From: Lucifuga dentata
Lineage: Eukaryota; Chordata; Actinopteri; Ophidiiformes; Bythitidae
DNA length: 64,000 nucleotides
Assembly: GCA_014773175.1 (NCBI GenBank)
Contig: VXCM01003238.1
Coordinates: 62,001 to 126,000, forward strand
Reading direction: 5' to 3'
Part shown: positions 14,416 through 26,851 of the stretch, in pieces
How positions within the stretch are numbered: the first letter of the stretch is position 1
Layout: each line of letters starts with the position of its first letter
Notes under the pieces: model-generated
Seen by the model: the letters and a program-made list of their open reading frames with translations, nothing else
The model's database searches: none
What the model was told of the DNA's origin: nothing
Translations under genes and position numbers: made by a program

Positions 14416-14576
14416 AGGTGGTCTATCCATGCCAGGGTTGACTGCCCTGTCTTTAGTTCCATCATCCCTCTTTGGTGTGTGTCGTGATATTTGGCTGTTT
14501 AGTTTTATAGTTTCAGCAAACAATAAGCCAGAATCCTGTGCAACGGAGGTCAGTCAGTGCCAAATATGACCCAGGT

Positions 14577-14579
<3 letters not shown>

Positions 14580-14642
<63 letters not shown>
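14580..14642. repeat. (AC)31 microsatellite
   Basis: About 31 AC units without interruption, the longest dinucleotide array in the window and probably highly polymorphic. It gives TH-repeat and CV-repeat frames on the two strands. Confidence 0.97.
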
Positions 14643-14643
<1 letters not shown>

Positions 14644-15841
14644 TTATAGAGTTTCCCATACAAATACACACTCCCACATATAAATTCTCTGTCTTTTATC
14701 TTCCTATTTTGAATTACTGCTGACTGCTTCAAATGCCCACTGTGGAGTTTCATATTATGTTCATACTTTTCTGGGAAGCCATTGGTTTTCACTCACTTAC
14801 ATACAATATGAAAATCAATTTGCAGTCTCTTGAAATTTGCTGCACACAGCTAATACATCATCGTGAAGATCAAATCTGCATTAATTTATGTCAGAGTTCC
14901 TTTATTAATTCAGCCCAGATTGATTTGAAAACTCTGAACTGCAAACAATAATGTAACTTTATCAAAAATAAATGCAGACTTGATGCTCAGTTTTGCACGT
15001 TAAACAGCAACTTAAAGATTGCGCTAAATGATTTTCTTGCAATTCGGAAATGAATGGAAAGCACTGGCTGTCTGAGAGGCAAAGCAAGGTGAGGAAGGTG
15101 GAGCTGAAAAGCTATAAAAATCTCTGATATGAGCCTTTAATAGGATTTTCTGATGACCTGACACTTATTCATCAGTCTTTTTTTCAAGTCTAAAGTTTTA
15201 TACTGTAATTTAGAATCCAAAAGAGTTCTTTGCACATATCACACCTGCATCATGCACATTGTCCTAGCCCTAGAATAAATGGCATGGATGCATAAAAAGG
15301 CAATAGAAGTATGATATAATCTACTCAATATGCGTGTCATGCACATACACATACATATCGATGCCAGTATGAAAGGCCTTTCTGCAAAACTACTACTTGA
15401 GTGCCAGCAGACTGTCATCGTCTGTTTAATTGTTACATCAGTATAAATCTGCTCGTTCATCATCTTCCGTCGCTCTGCACTGCCATCACCTTTTCACCTT
15501 GTCTATTGTGGGTTCGTCAGAGTATCAAGTTAGTCTCGTGTCAGGCCATTTTGTTTCAGCGGCATGAGACATTTTGACTAGTCAGACAGCCAGCGCAGCA
15601 GTTTTGGGACGCTGTGACATTGGGAAAACTCTTCTTTGCTCCACTCTCCATCACGTCTCCTTCCTCTACTCTTCATTTCACCGCGTCTCGCTGTGTCTGG
15701 CCCTTTCCCTCCTCGCTTCACCTTTTGCCCTCTACTTCTCTCACCTTCTACCTTCCTTCCAATCAGCTCCTCTGCCCTTCTCCCAGCCTCCGCTTCACTC
15801 CGTTTCCTCTCCCCGTTTTGTCTCCTTTCTTTGATCAGCAA

Positions 15842-15972
15842 CACTCGTCTGTCTGCTCGCCTGTCTCTGCCAATATGGCTGCCCTGACACGGGGCAGGGC
15901 GGAAAANCACTCGTCTGTCTGCTCGCCTGTCTCTGCCAATATGGCTGCCCTGACACGGGGCAGGGCGGAAAA
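15842..15972. other. Unmerged contig overlap around N at 15907
   Basis: The 65 bases before the N (15842-15906) recur exactly at 15908-15972. The pattern is the same as at the other N junctions. It creates a false repeat in the predicted reading frames on both strands. Confidence 0.85.
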
Positions 15973-16182
15973 CCACGCATAACAATGGAGGCGGAGAGAG
16001 GGAGAGACAAGTTTGACGGGGTCACCTTGAGTCCCATGACAAACTTTATTTTGAGATTCATAATGATGTGAAGGCCTTGAGCTGAAGCAGTGGCAGTGTA
16101 TGGATAGGGCAGAATGGAGAGAAAGAGAGATAGAGTGTCAGTGTGAGAGAAATGGTGCCAGAAGTCAAGAAAGAGAGTAATG

Positions 16183-16183
<1 letters not shown>

Positions 16184-16218
<35 letters not shown>
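16184..16218. repeat. (GA)n microsatellite
   Basis: About 17 GA units. Confidence 0.95.
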
Positions 16219-16221
<3 letters not shown>

Positions 16222-18187
16222 CAGCATTTGGAAATTGTCGATTAATTCTTAAATTTGCAAATATACACTCAGTTTCTTCTGCCATTTTCAGCCTCCAGAA
16301 ACTCATCAGCCTAGATGAATTACATACACCGTGTATTCCGTTAGTTAGGGTACCAATCTTGTTGCATACAAGGGAGGCAATCTTCTTAAAACATTTACCA
16401 AACCAATATATTACTCAAGGATAAGTGGATCACCCATGGAAGCAAGTGCTGCCAAATCAAAATACAGAGATTACTTGGAATGGATTTTGATGAAGAAAAA
16501 TCACTTTCGGATTTGTAAAATACTCCTTGCAGCCCCTTAATAAGAGAAAAAGAGATATTTGTTGAATGAGATAGAGGCGATATATTGGAGGATAGATGGT
16601 GGATAGCATTCCAGATTTTCCTTCAATTTACTGGTGCTCTCAGCCTTGCACTCCCACAACAATACAAATACATACAATGCATATATGAAATTAAAAATGT
16701 GCGATTTTTTTGGTAACTAATAAACATTGTGTTCCCAAATGTCAGTCACATGCTGTCTCATCTCTACAGTTGTTTGGATTGGAGCTGCAAAGGTTAGAGC
16801 AACAAGCCAATCACCTGCCAGTTTACAACTCACATCACGACACGCTTCACTGTTCACAAACATCCTTCTCTTTTCACTTGAATACGCACCTTTTCTTTCC
16901 TCACTTTGTTTATCTCTCTCTGTCTCTCTCTCTCTCTGTTGGGAAATTCTGAAAGTGGTCTGACTCAGAGGTAAAAAAAAAAAAAAAAAAAANAAAAAAG
17001 GAAGAATCCCAAAGTACAGGAACATTTCATCCAGAAAGGGAAAGAGAATAGAAAAAAAAAAACCCAAGTATTTCATATTTTGCTTCTCTCACTCTATCGA
17101 AACCTGTCTAAACCGTTAATCTATCCGTTTATCCTTCCTTTAGAGAAAAAAAATAGCTATCCAAGCAGAATGGAAGCTCCTGTAAACTTGCTGTGATTAG
17201 TAGTGGATGCAGCTTAAAACTTAAGTTGTACTCCAATTAAGGCAATAAATCCTTTTTTTCAAACATCATTTAAATATTATAATCTAATCTGATCTAAATC
17301 GTCGTACGTTGGTGTACTCAGACCTAGACTGTGAATTCAATTTGTTCAGGCATGTAAATATAAATGCAAAAGTCGGAGTATAGCATATGTCATGTAAATG
17401 TACTGATTTTTTGTTTTTGTCCAATTGTATTTCTTGTAAATTTGTATCCAAATGCAGTAAAAATGGCTGAGTTATTGAAATGTGTTGCTAGCCTTACTCT
17501 TTACCCAGTATTTCTACTTGTGCCCCAGAAGCACTAGTACAGTAGTACTAGCATAATAAAGTATATAATTTAAGGGATACTAGAGTGATTACTTTTGTCA
17601 CTTTTGTTAGTCATGTCCCACCACTGAGGGGCATATACTTTCTAAGTCAGTTCCATTTAGAAGCCTTGGTAATTATCTTCCCTGTGATGGGGCTCAGGAG
17701 AAAAATGAATGGAGGAAGGAACATCTTTTCTTTTGTCCTCCTCTCTCTTTCATTCCCTTGCTCATTGCCAAGTCATAAAAAAGGGAGCTGTGAAATGTAA
17801 CGAGGGGCTGAAATAAAGAGCTATGCAAAAAAGAAGGGGTTTGTATCTTTCTTTTCTTGTCTTTCATTTTAACCCTGCAGATGTAAATCTTGGGATTGTG
17901 ACAGGCATTTTGTTTCTTCTCTTTTTTTTTTTTTTCACTCAGGCTGAATAAATTCCTCACTTAATTAAGCAAGATTTGTGACAGTTGTTAATTAGCAAAT
18001 TTTTCTTGGAACAATACGAGGTGGCTGTGACGCAGGTGTTCGAGTTTCACGATTGTAAAAGGTTGGAACTGTAAACAAAAACATCTGTCTTCAGCAGTTT
18101 TATCTTTATTTTTCTCCCTCTTGCATCATCCCCCCTCTCCCTCCCTTTCTATCTCTCTCTCCCTCCCTCTTTCTCTCCTTTTTCTAG

Positions 18188-18283
18188 GCTGAACCAGAGG
18201 GTTTCTCCCATTTTCATCTCTACGTGTGCGCAGCCTTCCTGGTGCGCTGGAGGAAAGAGATTCTCGAGGAGAGGGATTTCCAG
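18188..18283 (+). CDS. tbc1d22a: tbc1d22a internal coding exon (TBC domain end)
   Basis: The exon of 96 bp is exactly 32 codons, phase 0 at both ends. It reads AEPEGFSHFHLYVCAAFLVR and then WRKEILEERDFQ. This matches the end of the TBC domain of TBC1D22 proteins, where the helix CAAFLVRW follows the WDTYQ of the preceding exon. The VRW version here fits 22A, while 22B proteins usually have IKW at that place. The acceptor is a very long pyrimidine tract ending in CTAG at 18184-18187 and the donor is CAG followed by GTAATG. By family length it corresponds to about residues 444-475. Confidence 0.96.
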
Positions 18284-18674
18284 GTAATGTGGACACCAGA
18301 CACAGGGGGCACTGTACACCTACTGCTCCTGCTTAGACATTGCACTAACAGCAGACATATGCAGACATTTGTACATATACTTCAGTAAACACACAAATAT
18401 ATACACACATTCACACGCAGTATGCATGTTGTTTTTACCCTGTACCCACCCTAATGTCTTTGTAGATTCAGTCATTCTCTCCACACAGTGCATTAATATG
18501 AACACACACACACACACACACCCTATGTCCCTCTCCATTACCTTGCTGGTCATTAACTGTGAGGATCAGAGGTGATTGTGACTGCATTAGTAGATGACAG
18601 TAGACAGCTGCCAGAAGGTGACTTTGGTTGCTTGCTCACTAGGGGATCTGGCTTCTTAACAGTAGCAACATCAG

Positions 18675-18699
18675 CACACACACACACACACACACACAC
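18675..18699. repeat. (CA)n microsatellite
   Basis: About 12 CA units, with a smaller CA run at 18503-18521. Confidence 0.9.
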
Positions 18700-18924
18700 G
18701 TCTTTTCTTACCTCCTCTGGTGTTTTTTTTTGTTTTGTTTTGTTTTTACCCAACTTTCTGCCCACAATTTCCCAATTATACACTTTCTTATCTTTCCTAT
18801 TTTTTAAGGTTTTTTTTTTTTGCTCCCGTCTTCTCATATCCGGTTTTGACCCATCTTTGTATCGCTTCACTTGACCCGTTCTGCTCTCTCTTCTGTTTTC
18901 TGGTGTTTTGAGACACTTGGCTTC

Positions 18925-18955
<31 letters not shown>

Positions 18956-21900
18956 GCTAGAGGCACATATCTACTTTGAGGCTGGAAATCAAGGACAGAT
19001 TCAGATCTGATTCATCATGTAAGATTTCTCTGTCCAATGCAGTTTCAGTTTCTAAAGCCACAGTTTGGGGTGCCGGTTTCAGTTTTGTACGAATTGCTTT
19101 TGCTATGATTGCATTTAAAAACACATTTTGCCTTTAAACCTTTTGTGTGTTTGTGCTGTAAATGATGTTCAGAATTTGGACTGCTTTTTTGGGAATTATG
19201 GATGCTTTTAACATTCTCATCGTCAAAAATGCTAGTTAGTTAAATGCTAGCCAGTGTCCACTTAAAAGAAAACAACTTGGACAAGAGGTATATTCCAAAA
19301 AAACCATAGTACATTCAAAAGTAAAAGGGAGAGTCACTTGCCAATTAACAATTCACTTTCATTCACCTAAGGTGCATATGAATCTTCTGGTGATATTTGT
19401 GAGGGAAAGATGAAGGAAGAAAAAACATAAATTCACATTAAATTATACCTTATTTTCAAAGTATATTGTTACTGATATGAGCTAAAATGCAACAGTGTTG
19501 TATCAAATATGCAAGATAACAAGAAGTCTCTGATTCCAGCATGTTGGATAAAAAAGAGATTTCAACAAAGTTCAATTCTCCTCTGATATAGTGAGCATCC
19601 TGTGGGTCCAAGGGATCCGCAGTTTGTATTCCAACCTGATCCTCCTAAATCGCTTTCACTTTAATATAGCCGCAGCAGAAGAATCTTTGAAAAAGGCAAA
19701 TGTTGGGTCAAAATGTTTTTTCTCTCTGCTGGATTTGGAACATTTGCCAGTTGGATCCATGGCTTTGTTTCTTCAAGAAGTTGCGGAAACAGAAAATCAG
19801 CAGATGGAAAGGCTAGTTTTGGGCATCACACACACAGATTTGGTGTCCACTTATAGATACAGATGCTAGTTTAATGGCCATACATCCAACCAGTGGAATT
19901 CAGAGTCCTATGGGAAAAAAAAAAAAAGATCTGTTTTTAAAGCGGGTTGTTTTCAGTTTAATACAGGAGTCCAGCCTGAGCATCTGGGCAACTTACAGTT
20001 CCACTTGTGCTCATGACTGACTGTGTCATCCTGAAATTCAGCTGTAATTTGCCTTTCCAATTTGTGTGTCCACGCCTTGTATGCAGTGCTTAGCCTCAAC
20101 ACGGCACCAGTTCCCGTATTTTAGCTGAAAGAGATTCGCTTGTCAGTAGACACATTTGTCAGAAGAAGCATGGATCAATTGCTGAATTGCAAAATAAATT
20201 ACCAGCACAGTGTCCTCAGCATTCTGTTGAGGCAGACTTGGCAGTCTTCCTGCGTGAAGCCTGGCAGGATGTTCTTCATTCTTAACTGTTAGAGTATTTT
20301 TTTAAACTAGTTATGTAGACTTGTTGGGCCTCATTCATGAAATGTTCATTTGCACAGATTTTACACTTTTTTTTAACAGCTTGGTCTGGCATAGTCGGAA
20401 AAAAATAGCCCTGTGATTATCCTAATAGTGGACGGCACAGAGCAGAAAATAGCGTTTATTATTTACACATTTGATTACCATTCATTCCAGCAAATCACAG
20501 ATATTATTTGATTTGCCACAAAGCAACCTCAGTGCCTGACATCTGGAGTGGAATGTTCTCCAGCGCTCTTCAGACGATGTGAAAGCACACCATTGAGCAC
20601 ATTCTTCCCAGTTGTCTGGGAATTTGGGAATTGTTTTGTCCCACTCCCGTGGAGTTAATACCAAACGCGACAGCCAGCAGATGTCTTTTTGTCTTTGCTT
20701 CCATATATGCAGTTTCTGAGTTCATTCAGCATTAAATGCGCCAGTGATTCAGCAGTTACATCCTCCAAACTTCATCCTGCTCATTGCTCTGTATTAAAAC
20801 TTCTACATGCTTAAGATTGCTGTTGTTACCTCATGTAGAATATATTTAGCCAGTTACTTATTATAATGAAAGGCATGGAATAGTCACCAGGATTTTCATC
20901 GATCTTCACAGCCGCGTTAAAGAGTGAAAATTAGAAGAGTTCATGATTGAAATTTATTTTCACCCTTATGCTTCATCTTGTAGCGCCCTTATAAGCTAAA
21001 ATATTGTATTTAGTGAAAAAAAAACAAAACAGAAATTCCATTGATGAGACGATGTTCACTACACACATCCATCCTTCCCCCACCTTTTCCATCTTAAGCA
21101 TTCCTCTGCTTTGCTTTCCTCCTGTGTGCGCTCATTTGTTCATGTGTGTGTGTGTGTGTGTGTGATCTTCAGTTGATTTGTTGTTTACAGTAACCACTGA
21201 TCCTGTATTATCTCCATTACCTGACAGGCATGCACACTTACACACATTCTACGACACATTTCTCTCAAATCCAGAGTTGTACGAACTGCCCAGCCTGCCA
21301 CACAGACTACCAAGTAACATGCCACGGGCAAATATCCATCCTCGTGAAGATAAGAGAAAAGGAGGAGGTGCAGAGGGAGGAGAGGATCAGGGTGGCAGTG
21401 ACAGGGTGTAGGATGATAGGTGGAGCAGGAAGAGAACAGAGCATTTTCTTCTACTTTCTTCTCCTTTGGAGAAGGAGAAGAAAGGCTTGTTTAAAGTTGT
21501 GAGTGTCATGAAGAGGTAGAACATTGTGAAGCAGTACCAATATAATAACTGTAATAATAACATAATATACATACGTGTGCATATTGTGCATTGAGTACAA
21601 CATACATGGGAGGCATGGAATGTAAGAAACACCTTCCAACCCATTCATTTTAGATGCACTTTACTAGAAGTAAAATTTGACTGTTCCAATCAATCATTCA
21701 TTGCTATACTGTATGTTCACGCACATACGTCTTTGTTGACAGAAAAATGTCCATGCTCACACAAAACACACACATTCATAAACAGACAGAACCAAATGTC
21801 ATCTTGACATTTCCTCTGCCCAGTATGGACTAAATGAGCTCTCATTACCTATTTATTTATGTCTTCACGGGATGTCTGTTGTCTCTGCTTAATGGAACGC

Positions 21901-22220
21901 AGATGTCCTCCATTGTCGTCCATGTGTGTGTATTTTATTTTATTATTTTTTTTTTTTTGTTGTTGTCTGGCTCAGTTTGTCTTTGTCGCTGGCTGGATTC
22001 GTATTCGTGAAAATAAAAAATGGGCCAGGGTCTCTGGTGGCACTGGGGTGTGTGTCAGAGAGTTAATGTGAGCGTGCAGACAGACGTGTCTGCATGTCTC
22101 AACATTGTGTCTTGATGTTGATCCTGTTTGGATCTTTCCCCATCCTGCATATATCTGGGGGGGTAGCATGAGCCTTTCTCATGTTTAGGTCCTCCCAGGA
22201 CAGCCAGAATATAGGTCATC

Positions 22221-22394
22221 GGTTCTCAATCCTGGTCCTCGGTACCCATAATGCTACATATTTTCCATCTCTACCTGATTAGCTAAATCAGGTGTGTTTT
22301 GCCAATCAAGATCTAATCAGGTGAGGGTAGAGCAGGGAGAGATGATTAAAAAAAAAAGTAGTATTATGAGTCCAGAGGACCAGGATTGAGAACC
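22221..22394. mobile_element. Palindromic hAT-like MITE
   Basis: The element begins GGTTCTCAATCCTGGTCCTC and ends with its reverse complement. The terminal inverted repeats extend to about 37 bases with only a few mismatches, enclosing about 100 bp of A+T-rich sequence. Such TTCTCAA-CCTGGTCCTC ends are common in fish genomes among non-autonomous hAT elements. The flanking octamers TAGGTCAT and TAGGCTGT are similar but not identical, so the 8-bp target duplication is only suggestive. It has no coding capacity. Confidence 0.75.
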
Positions 22395-25300
22395 TAGGCT
22401 GTAGCTGAAAAGAGATGGGTGATGATGGTGTTACGAGGACTGAGAGACCATGGTGAAACAGGCATGCCAAACTAGGGAGAAAAAGACAAAAATCTGAAAA
22501 AAAAGTGCTGAAATTCTGTTATAATATTAATTTTTACCTTTTAATATTAGTTTTAGGGGTGTTTGTGTGTTACAGTTTCCAGGCGAGATGCTAATTTTGA
22601 GAGTCAATCGTCAGATACACAAACTGATCTTACCAAAGGCAGCTTAGCTTCTCTGACATACATTAATGTCAGCGGGAGAAAGAAATCAGTAAAGATTTCT
22701 TCTCCTCACTTTGGCGGTTTAATTCCAAGAGATTTCTGCCTCTGATCCATTGAGCCTGAGAGTTCAAACGGGGCCTGCCAGGTTCTTAAGGGCCTGTTGA
22801 ACGGCTCTTATCTGTACAGGCTTTACCTAGAAACCCCTACAGCATTCCTCCTCTCTCGTCTGCCATTTTCTCTCTTTTTGTCTTTCTCCATGCCTCTCTG
22901 TCTCTCTCCATCGCTCTGTCTCTGCTCTCTTTGTTTCTTTCGTTTTTTTGGTTTGTTTTATGTTTTCCCCAAATCCAGTCGTGATAGTGCATAAATTGCC
23001 TTAAAATTCTGAGAAAAAGTCAAGCACAGAAAATCTGACTTTTAAAACTAGAAATGGGACTTGTACTTTAATTGACATGAGCAATTATTGTACAGCTTAT
23101 GAATGATGTCCTCTTGTTAAAATAGCCGTTTTACAATGAAGATGACAGGTAATATATTAGTACTAGGACTTTCTGACTTCTTTTAACCCGAAACAGACCA
23201 GGACCCCGCCGACTCTCAAAGCTGGAAATCAGCTGGATCTCGTGACATGAAACTGTTTGCCAAAATGGATGAAAGTAAATGTAATGGACAGCACTGCAAA
23301 CACACACCTGTATAATACATCAAATGTCCCCTATTAGTGTGTGTATTCAAATGTAAGTGTGAGTGTGTCAGAGGTGGTCCTTGCATGTTTGAAGACAGAT
23401 ACATAGAGAGAAAAAGAGAGAAAAGAGAGGATTGTGGTGAGTGACAGAGAAAATAAATGTTAAAAAAAAAAAAAGTCAAAGTTTGTTATCCGTTCGGTCC
23501 AGGCCTGCAGTTAGCAGTTGTGCGGTAGCTGAGGTGGAACAGCGGAAGGCAGATTGCTTGGGGAGTGCCGAACTCCTCCTGCTTTTCATTTAGCAGCTTA
23601 ACCAATCCAATCCCACAAACAGGAGGGGAGATTCACAGTTACTCTCCTTACCACCTTTGATAGCAATAAATGAATTATCCTTTTTAAATTACTTTCCATT
23701 TGTATTTTTTAATTAAAAATATTAATGAGAATAAATCTTTTTTTTTTCTTCCCCCTCTTAGGACCCCAAGCATGCGACTCTGCAGTAGTTTGTTATATGG
23801 CTGCTCCTCCAGTTCTACATTTGACATTAAATTAGCTCTGGGTTTTTTTTTAATATAACAACTCCAGGTTTTATAACTCATTTCCACCAACTTGTGCTGG
23901 TTCTGGTGTCAGTTCACTCTAGCTTGAGAGATGAATGAACATGTCATGTCAGCTCTTCCAGCTTGATTTCTTCTCATATCTTCGCTCTTTTTGTTGCAAA
24001 GTTTCCAACTTTTATTGGTTTCCATGCCGCTAATCACTACTGTTGATTGTTCAAAATGGTGGAACAGGTAAACAATTGGCATCTCCTACCTCCTGGCCTG
24101 GGATGTCTCTGTTCTTTGGCTTCTGACCAGTAACCTTTTGGTGCTGAAAAGTTGGCACAGAAGGTGCTTTTTTCCAGCTAAGCACCAGTGTTTTAGCTGT
24201 GGAAATGCCCCGTTCGCAATTTAACTCCAGCACTGCTACCAGCCTCTATGAAAAAGAGGTAGCTGAGACAGTCATTAATCTGCAGTAAATTTCATTTGAT
24301 ATGGCATGTTCCAGGAGATTAGACGATCTTGTTTCTGATATTGAATCTAGGTGGTGTGCAAAGTTCAAGCAGCACTAAAGATATTCTTTAGAATTACAAG
24401 GACATGCTCATACATGTGGGCATTCCAAAGCAAAACAGCATGGTATTTCTGCATCGCCATTAATGTACCCTCACAGCCACGGCCATTCCATACTGTTGCT
24501 TTTAGATTATGTTATTAAATGCTGTTGAATATCCTGTTCTCAAGGAAGCTCATTTGGAGTGTTAATGTGAGGACAAGTGGGCATGTGGATGCAAAGCTAT
24601 TAGTTCTTTGTAAGTGGAGGTTCAGTGTCAGTACACCTTTCCCCTCAGACACAAAAGAGAGCTGTAGAGAGAAAAGGAAATGGATGGCGAAAGAGAGAGG
24701 GATGCAAGAGAGGAAAAAAAGACATTTGTTTTCTTTTAATTAATAGTGCGTGCAAAGCTCTCAACTTTTGTAAGTGTCAGCCTCTGTCCTCAAATCACTT
24801 GCGTGCGGAGAACACCTTTGGTTAGGCTGCCTCAACAATAAAGAAAAGGAGGGCACAGCAGAGAAACTGAGTGCTGTGGAAATGTCAGCGCTGTTTCAGT
24901 CACGAGGAATATTAACTTTGTCCAGGATTCGTTTTTCATATTGCATAGAAAATTAAAAATTTGAAATTATGGCTACGAACTTTTGGTGACTTTTAGACAT
25001 TTTGTGATGTCACAAATTCCAGTATGTCGAATTACTTATCCCGTGACTTTGATAAAAATGAGCGATTCTTTAAGCCTAAGTGACAATGTTGAGTATCTGT
25101 CAGGCTAATAATGACAGAAGAATAATTGATATGGTCATGATTTGTGTTTACTTTCCAGCTTTTCATCTCTCTAATGAGGGAACCACTTAGTCAACACTCA
25201 GTCGATCATTTTGTCAGGGGTGTATTGAAAAGAGAAAACGATGAGGCTGCTAGCTTGCTGTTTGTATGCATATGTTAGCATGCATCTCCTTTCATACCTT

Positions 25301-26750
25301 TGCATGTGTGCATAAGAAATAACATGTCTTGACTGAGATTCCCACCTTGCAATTTACAGTAAAGAGGAGGGCACCTCCTCTGATTAATTCCATATTTCTC
25401 ATCCATTCATCAAGACAAGACCTCCTCATTTTCTCCCCCCACAACTTTGTTCCCAAACTTGGCTCGTATTGTGCACAGCCTTGCAGGGGTTTGCAGCATC
25501 TCTGATGGATGGCACTGTAGTCCATAATGCTGAAAGAGAGACAAGGCCACCCCTGGTAAACAACTTTTAATAATCACCCCATTGATTGAGCACTGTACCC
25601 GATCTGGCATATGAATCTATTTCTGCCAAAACAAGAGAGGAAGGGAAAAAAAAGTGAGTGGAAAACAGAGGAGTTAATATGGTGGAAGTAATTTTGTGTC
25701 CCTCTCCACTCCTTCTTCCCTTTCATTGTGTGACATCCTTCTTTCATTGCTTTCCTTTTTTTCCTACGTGCACTCCATCATTGACGACTAAAGAGCCAAT
25801 GTACGGCTTTTATGCTGAGTTATTGTGATGTTAGATCTGTAAAGTCAAAGCTGCTTTGAAAGTCCAAGGTTATCAGTCATGGTTTGTCACTGGGTAGACA
25901 TAAAGAGTGCCTGTCTGTGTGTGTATGGATGCAGGTGTATGTTGGAGCAAGTTAGGTGAATGACTGTTGATCAGAGCATATTGGCAGCATATTGAAGATG
26001 TTTTGCCTTTGCCAGAAATCTCCTAAAAACTGTTATCAGTCAGAAGCAATGCTGTGTGATATAATTAGCTTGCTGTCAAAAGCGACAGAACCGACATTAT
26101 CACGAGCTGACATTTATCCACAAGAGAGAGGAAAATAGAAATACGAATGTTGAGACTTAATGGCTTTTTTGTCCTAATATAATGAAACACTTGCTCTGCA
26201 GCCTACGAGCCAACAACATGCCCCCCGCTCAGCTCTTTAAGACACAAAAATGCCGAATTAACAGCAATATCGACCCACCAATACACAGAGGCTAAACCAG
26301 AGCAGTGGCGAAATAGATTTTTTTAAGGAAATGAAGACAACTAAGGAGCTTTGAGGACTTGGCTGGGTCATGAACTCAAACATAAATATTGGATTTTTAA
26401 CTAGAAAGCTCTTATACGCTGCAAAAGCCTGAATTGAGCCGTGCTTGCTTTTTTGCTCTTGGCGCTTGCTTGGGGTCATGAACTCCTGATTAACCTTTAT
26501 GACCTGGTCAGCTAATGACAGCTGCCTTGAGTTAAACTGTAATAGCGATATTTTCCTTTGTAGAATTTATTATATAACATTACATAATGCCTCTTATGTT
26601 TAAGTTTGCCTTGTGTGGCATCAAAATTGGACATTTTGTATAGCTATATTTAGCACCGTTGTTATTATACAAGCATAGATATACAGTATGAATTGTGATG
26701 GATTGACTAATGTATTTCTTGAGCAAATTTTTTTTTTTTTAACAGTAATT

Positions 26751-26851
26751 TGGGTGGTAGAGCAAGTCGTCATAACTGGAAGGATGGCTGGTTTGATTCT
26801 TGGCTCCTCCTGTGTGTTGAAGTGTCCTTGGTCAGCATCTTGCATAAAGGC
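26751..26851 (+). mobile_element. tRNA-derived SINE fragment
   Basis: The sequence has a tRNA-like A box (TGGTAGAGCAAGTCGTC) and, about 35 bases later, a degenerate B box (GGTTTGATTCT), followed by GGCTCCTCCTG and GAAGTGTCCTTGG. That succession is typical of an abundant fish tRNA-derived SINE family. The copy is diverged and its 3' end is unclear. A short piece resembling the family's tail (GGGTCCTTGAGCAAATCACT) lies at 27371-27390. Confidence 0.6.

Larger units (their letters stand above)
7222..18187 (+). other. tbc1d22a: tbc1d22a intron (about 11.0 kb)
   Basis: No coding sequence was recognised in this intron. It is rich in simple repeats: poly-T of 58 at 9970-10027, CA at 12557-12578, GT at 13305-13344, GA at 14369-14411, CA at 14580-14642 and GA at 16184-16218. 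N characters sit at 11588, 12912, 13302, 15907 and 16993. Those at 12912 and 15907 are flanked by direct duplicates that look like unmerged contig ends. The last 100 bases before the next exon form a very long C/T tract ending in TAG. Around 17955-18050 there is a stretch with TTAATTAA and TTAATTAG motifs that could be a conserved non-coding element; this is inference from composition only. Confidence 0.85.

Noticed and set aside
14538..14792. Open frames of TH or CV repeats
   Set aside because: Translation of a (CA)n microsatellite on the two strands.
20482..20664. Minus-strand frame with faint resemblance to Harbinger nuclease (W-rich segment)
   Set aside because: The expected GAIDGKH motif is not found in any frame, and no terminal repeats were seen.
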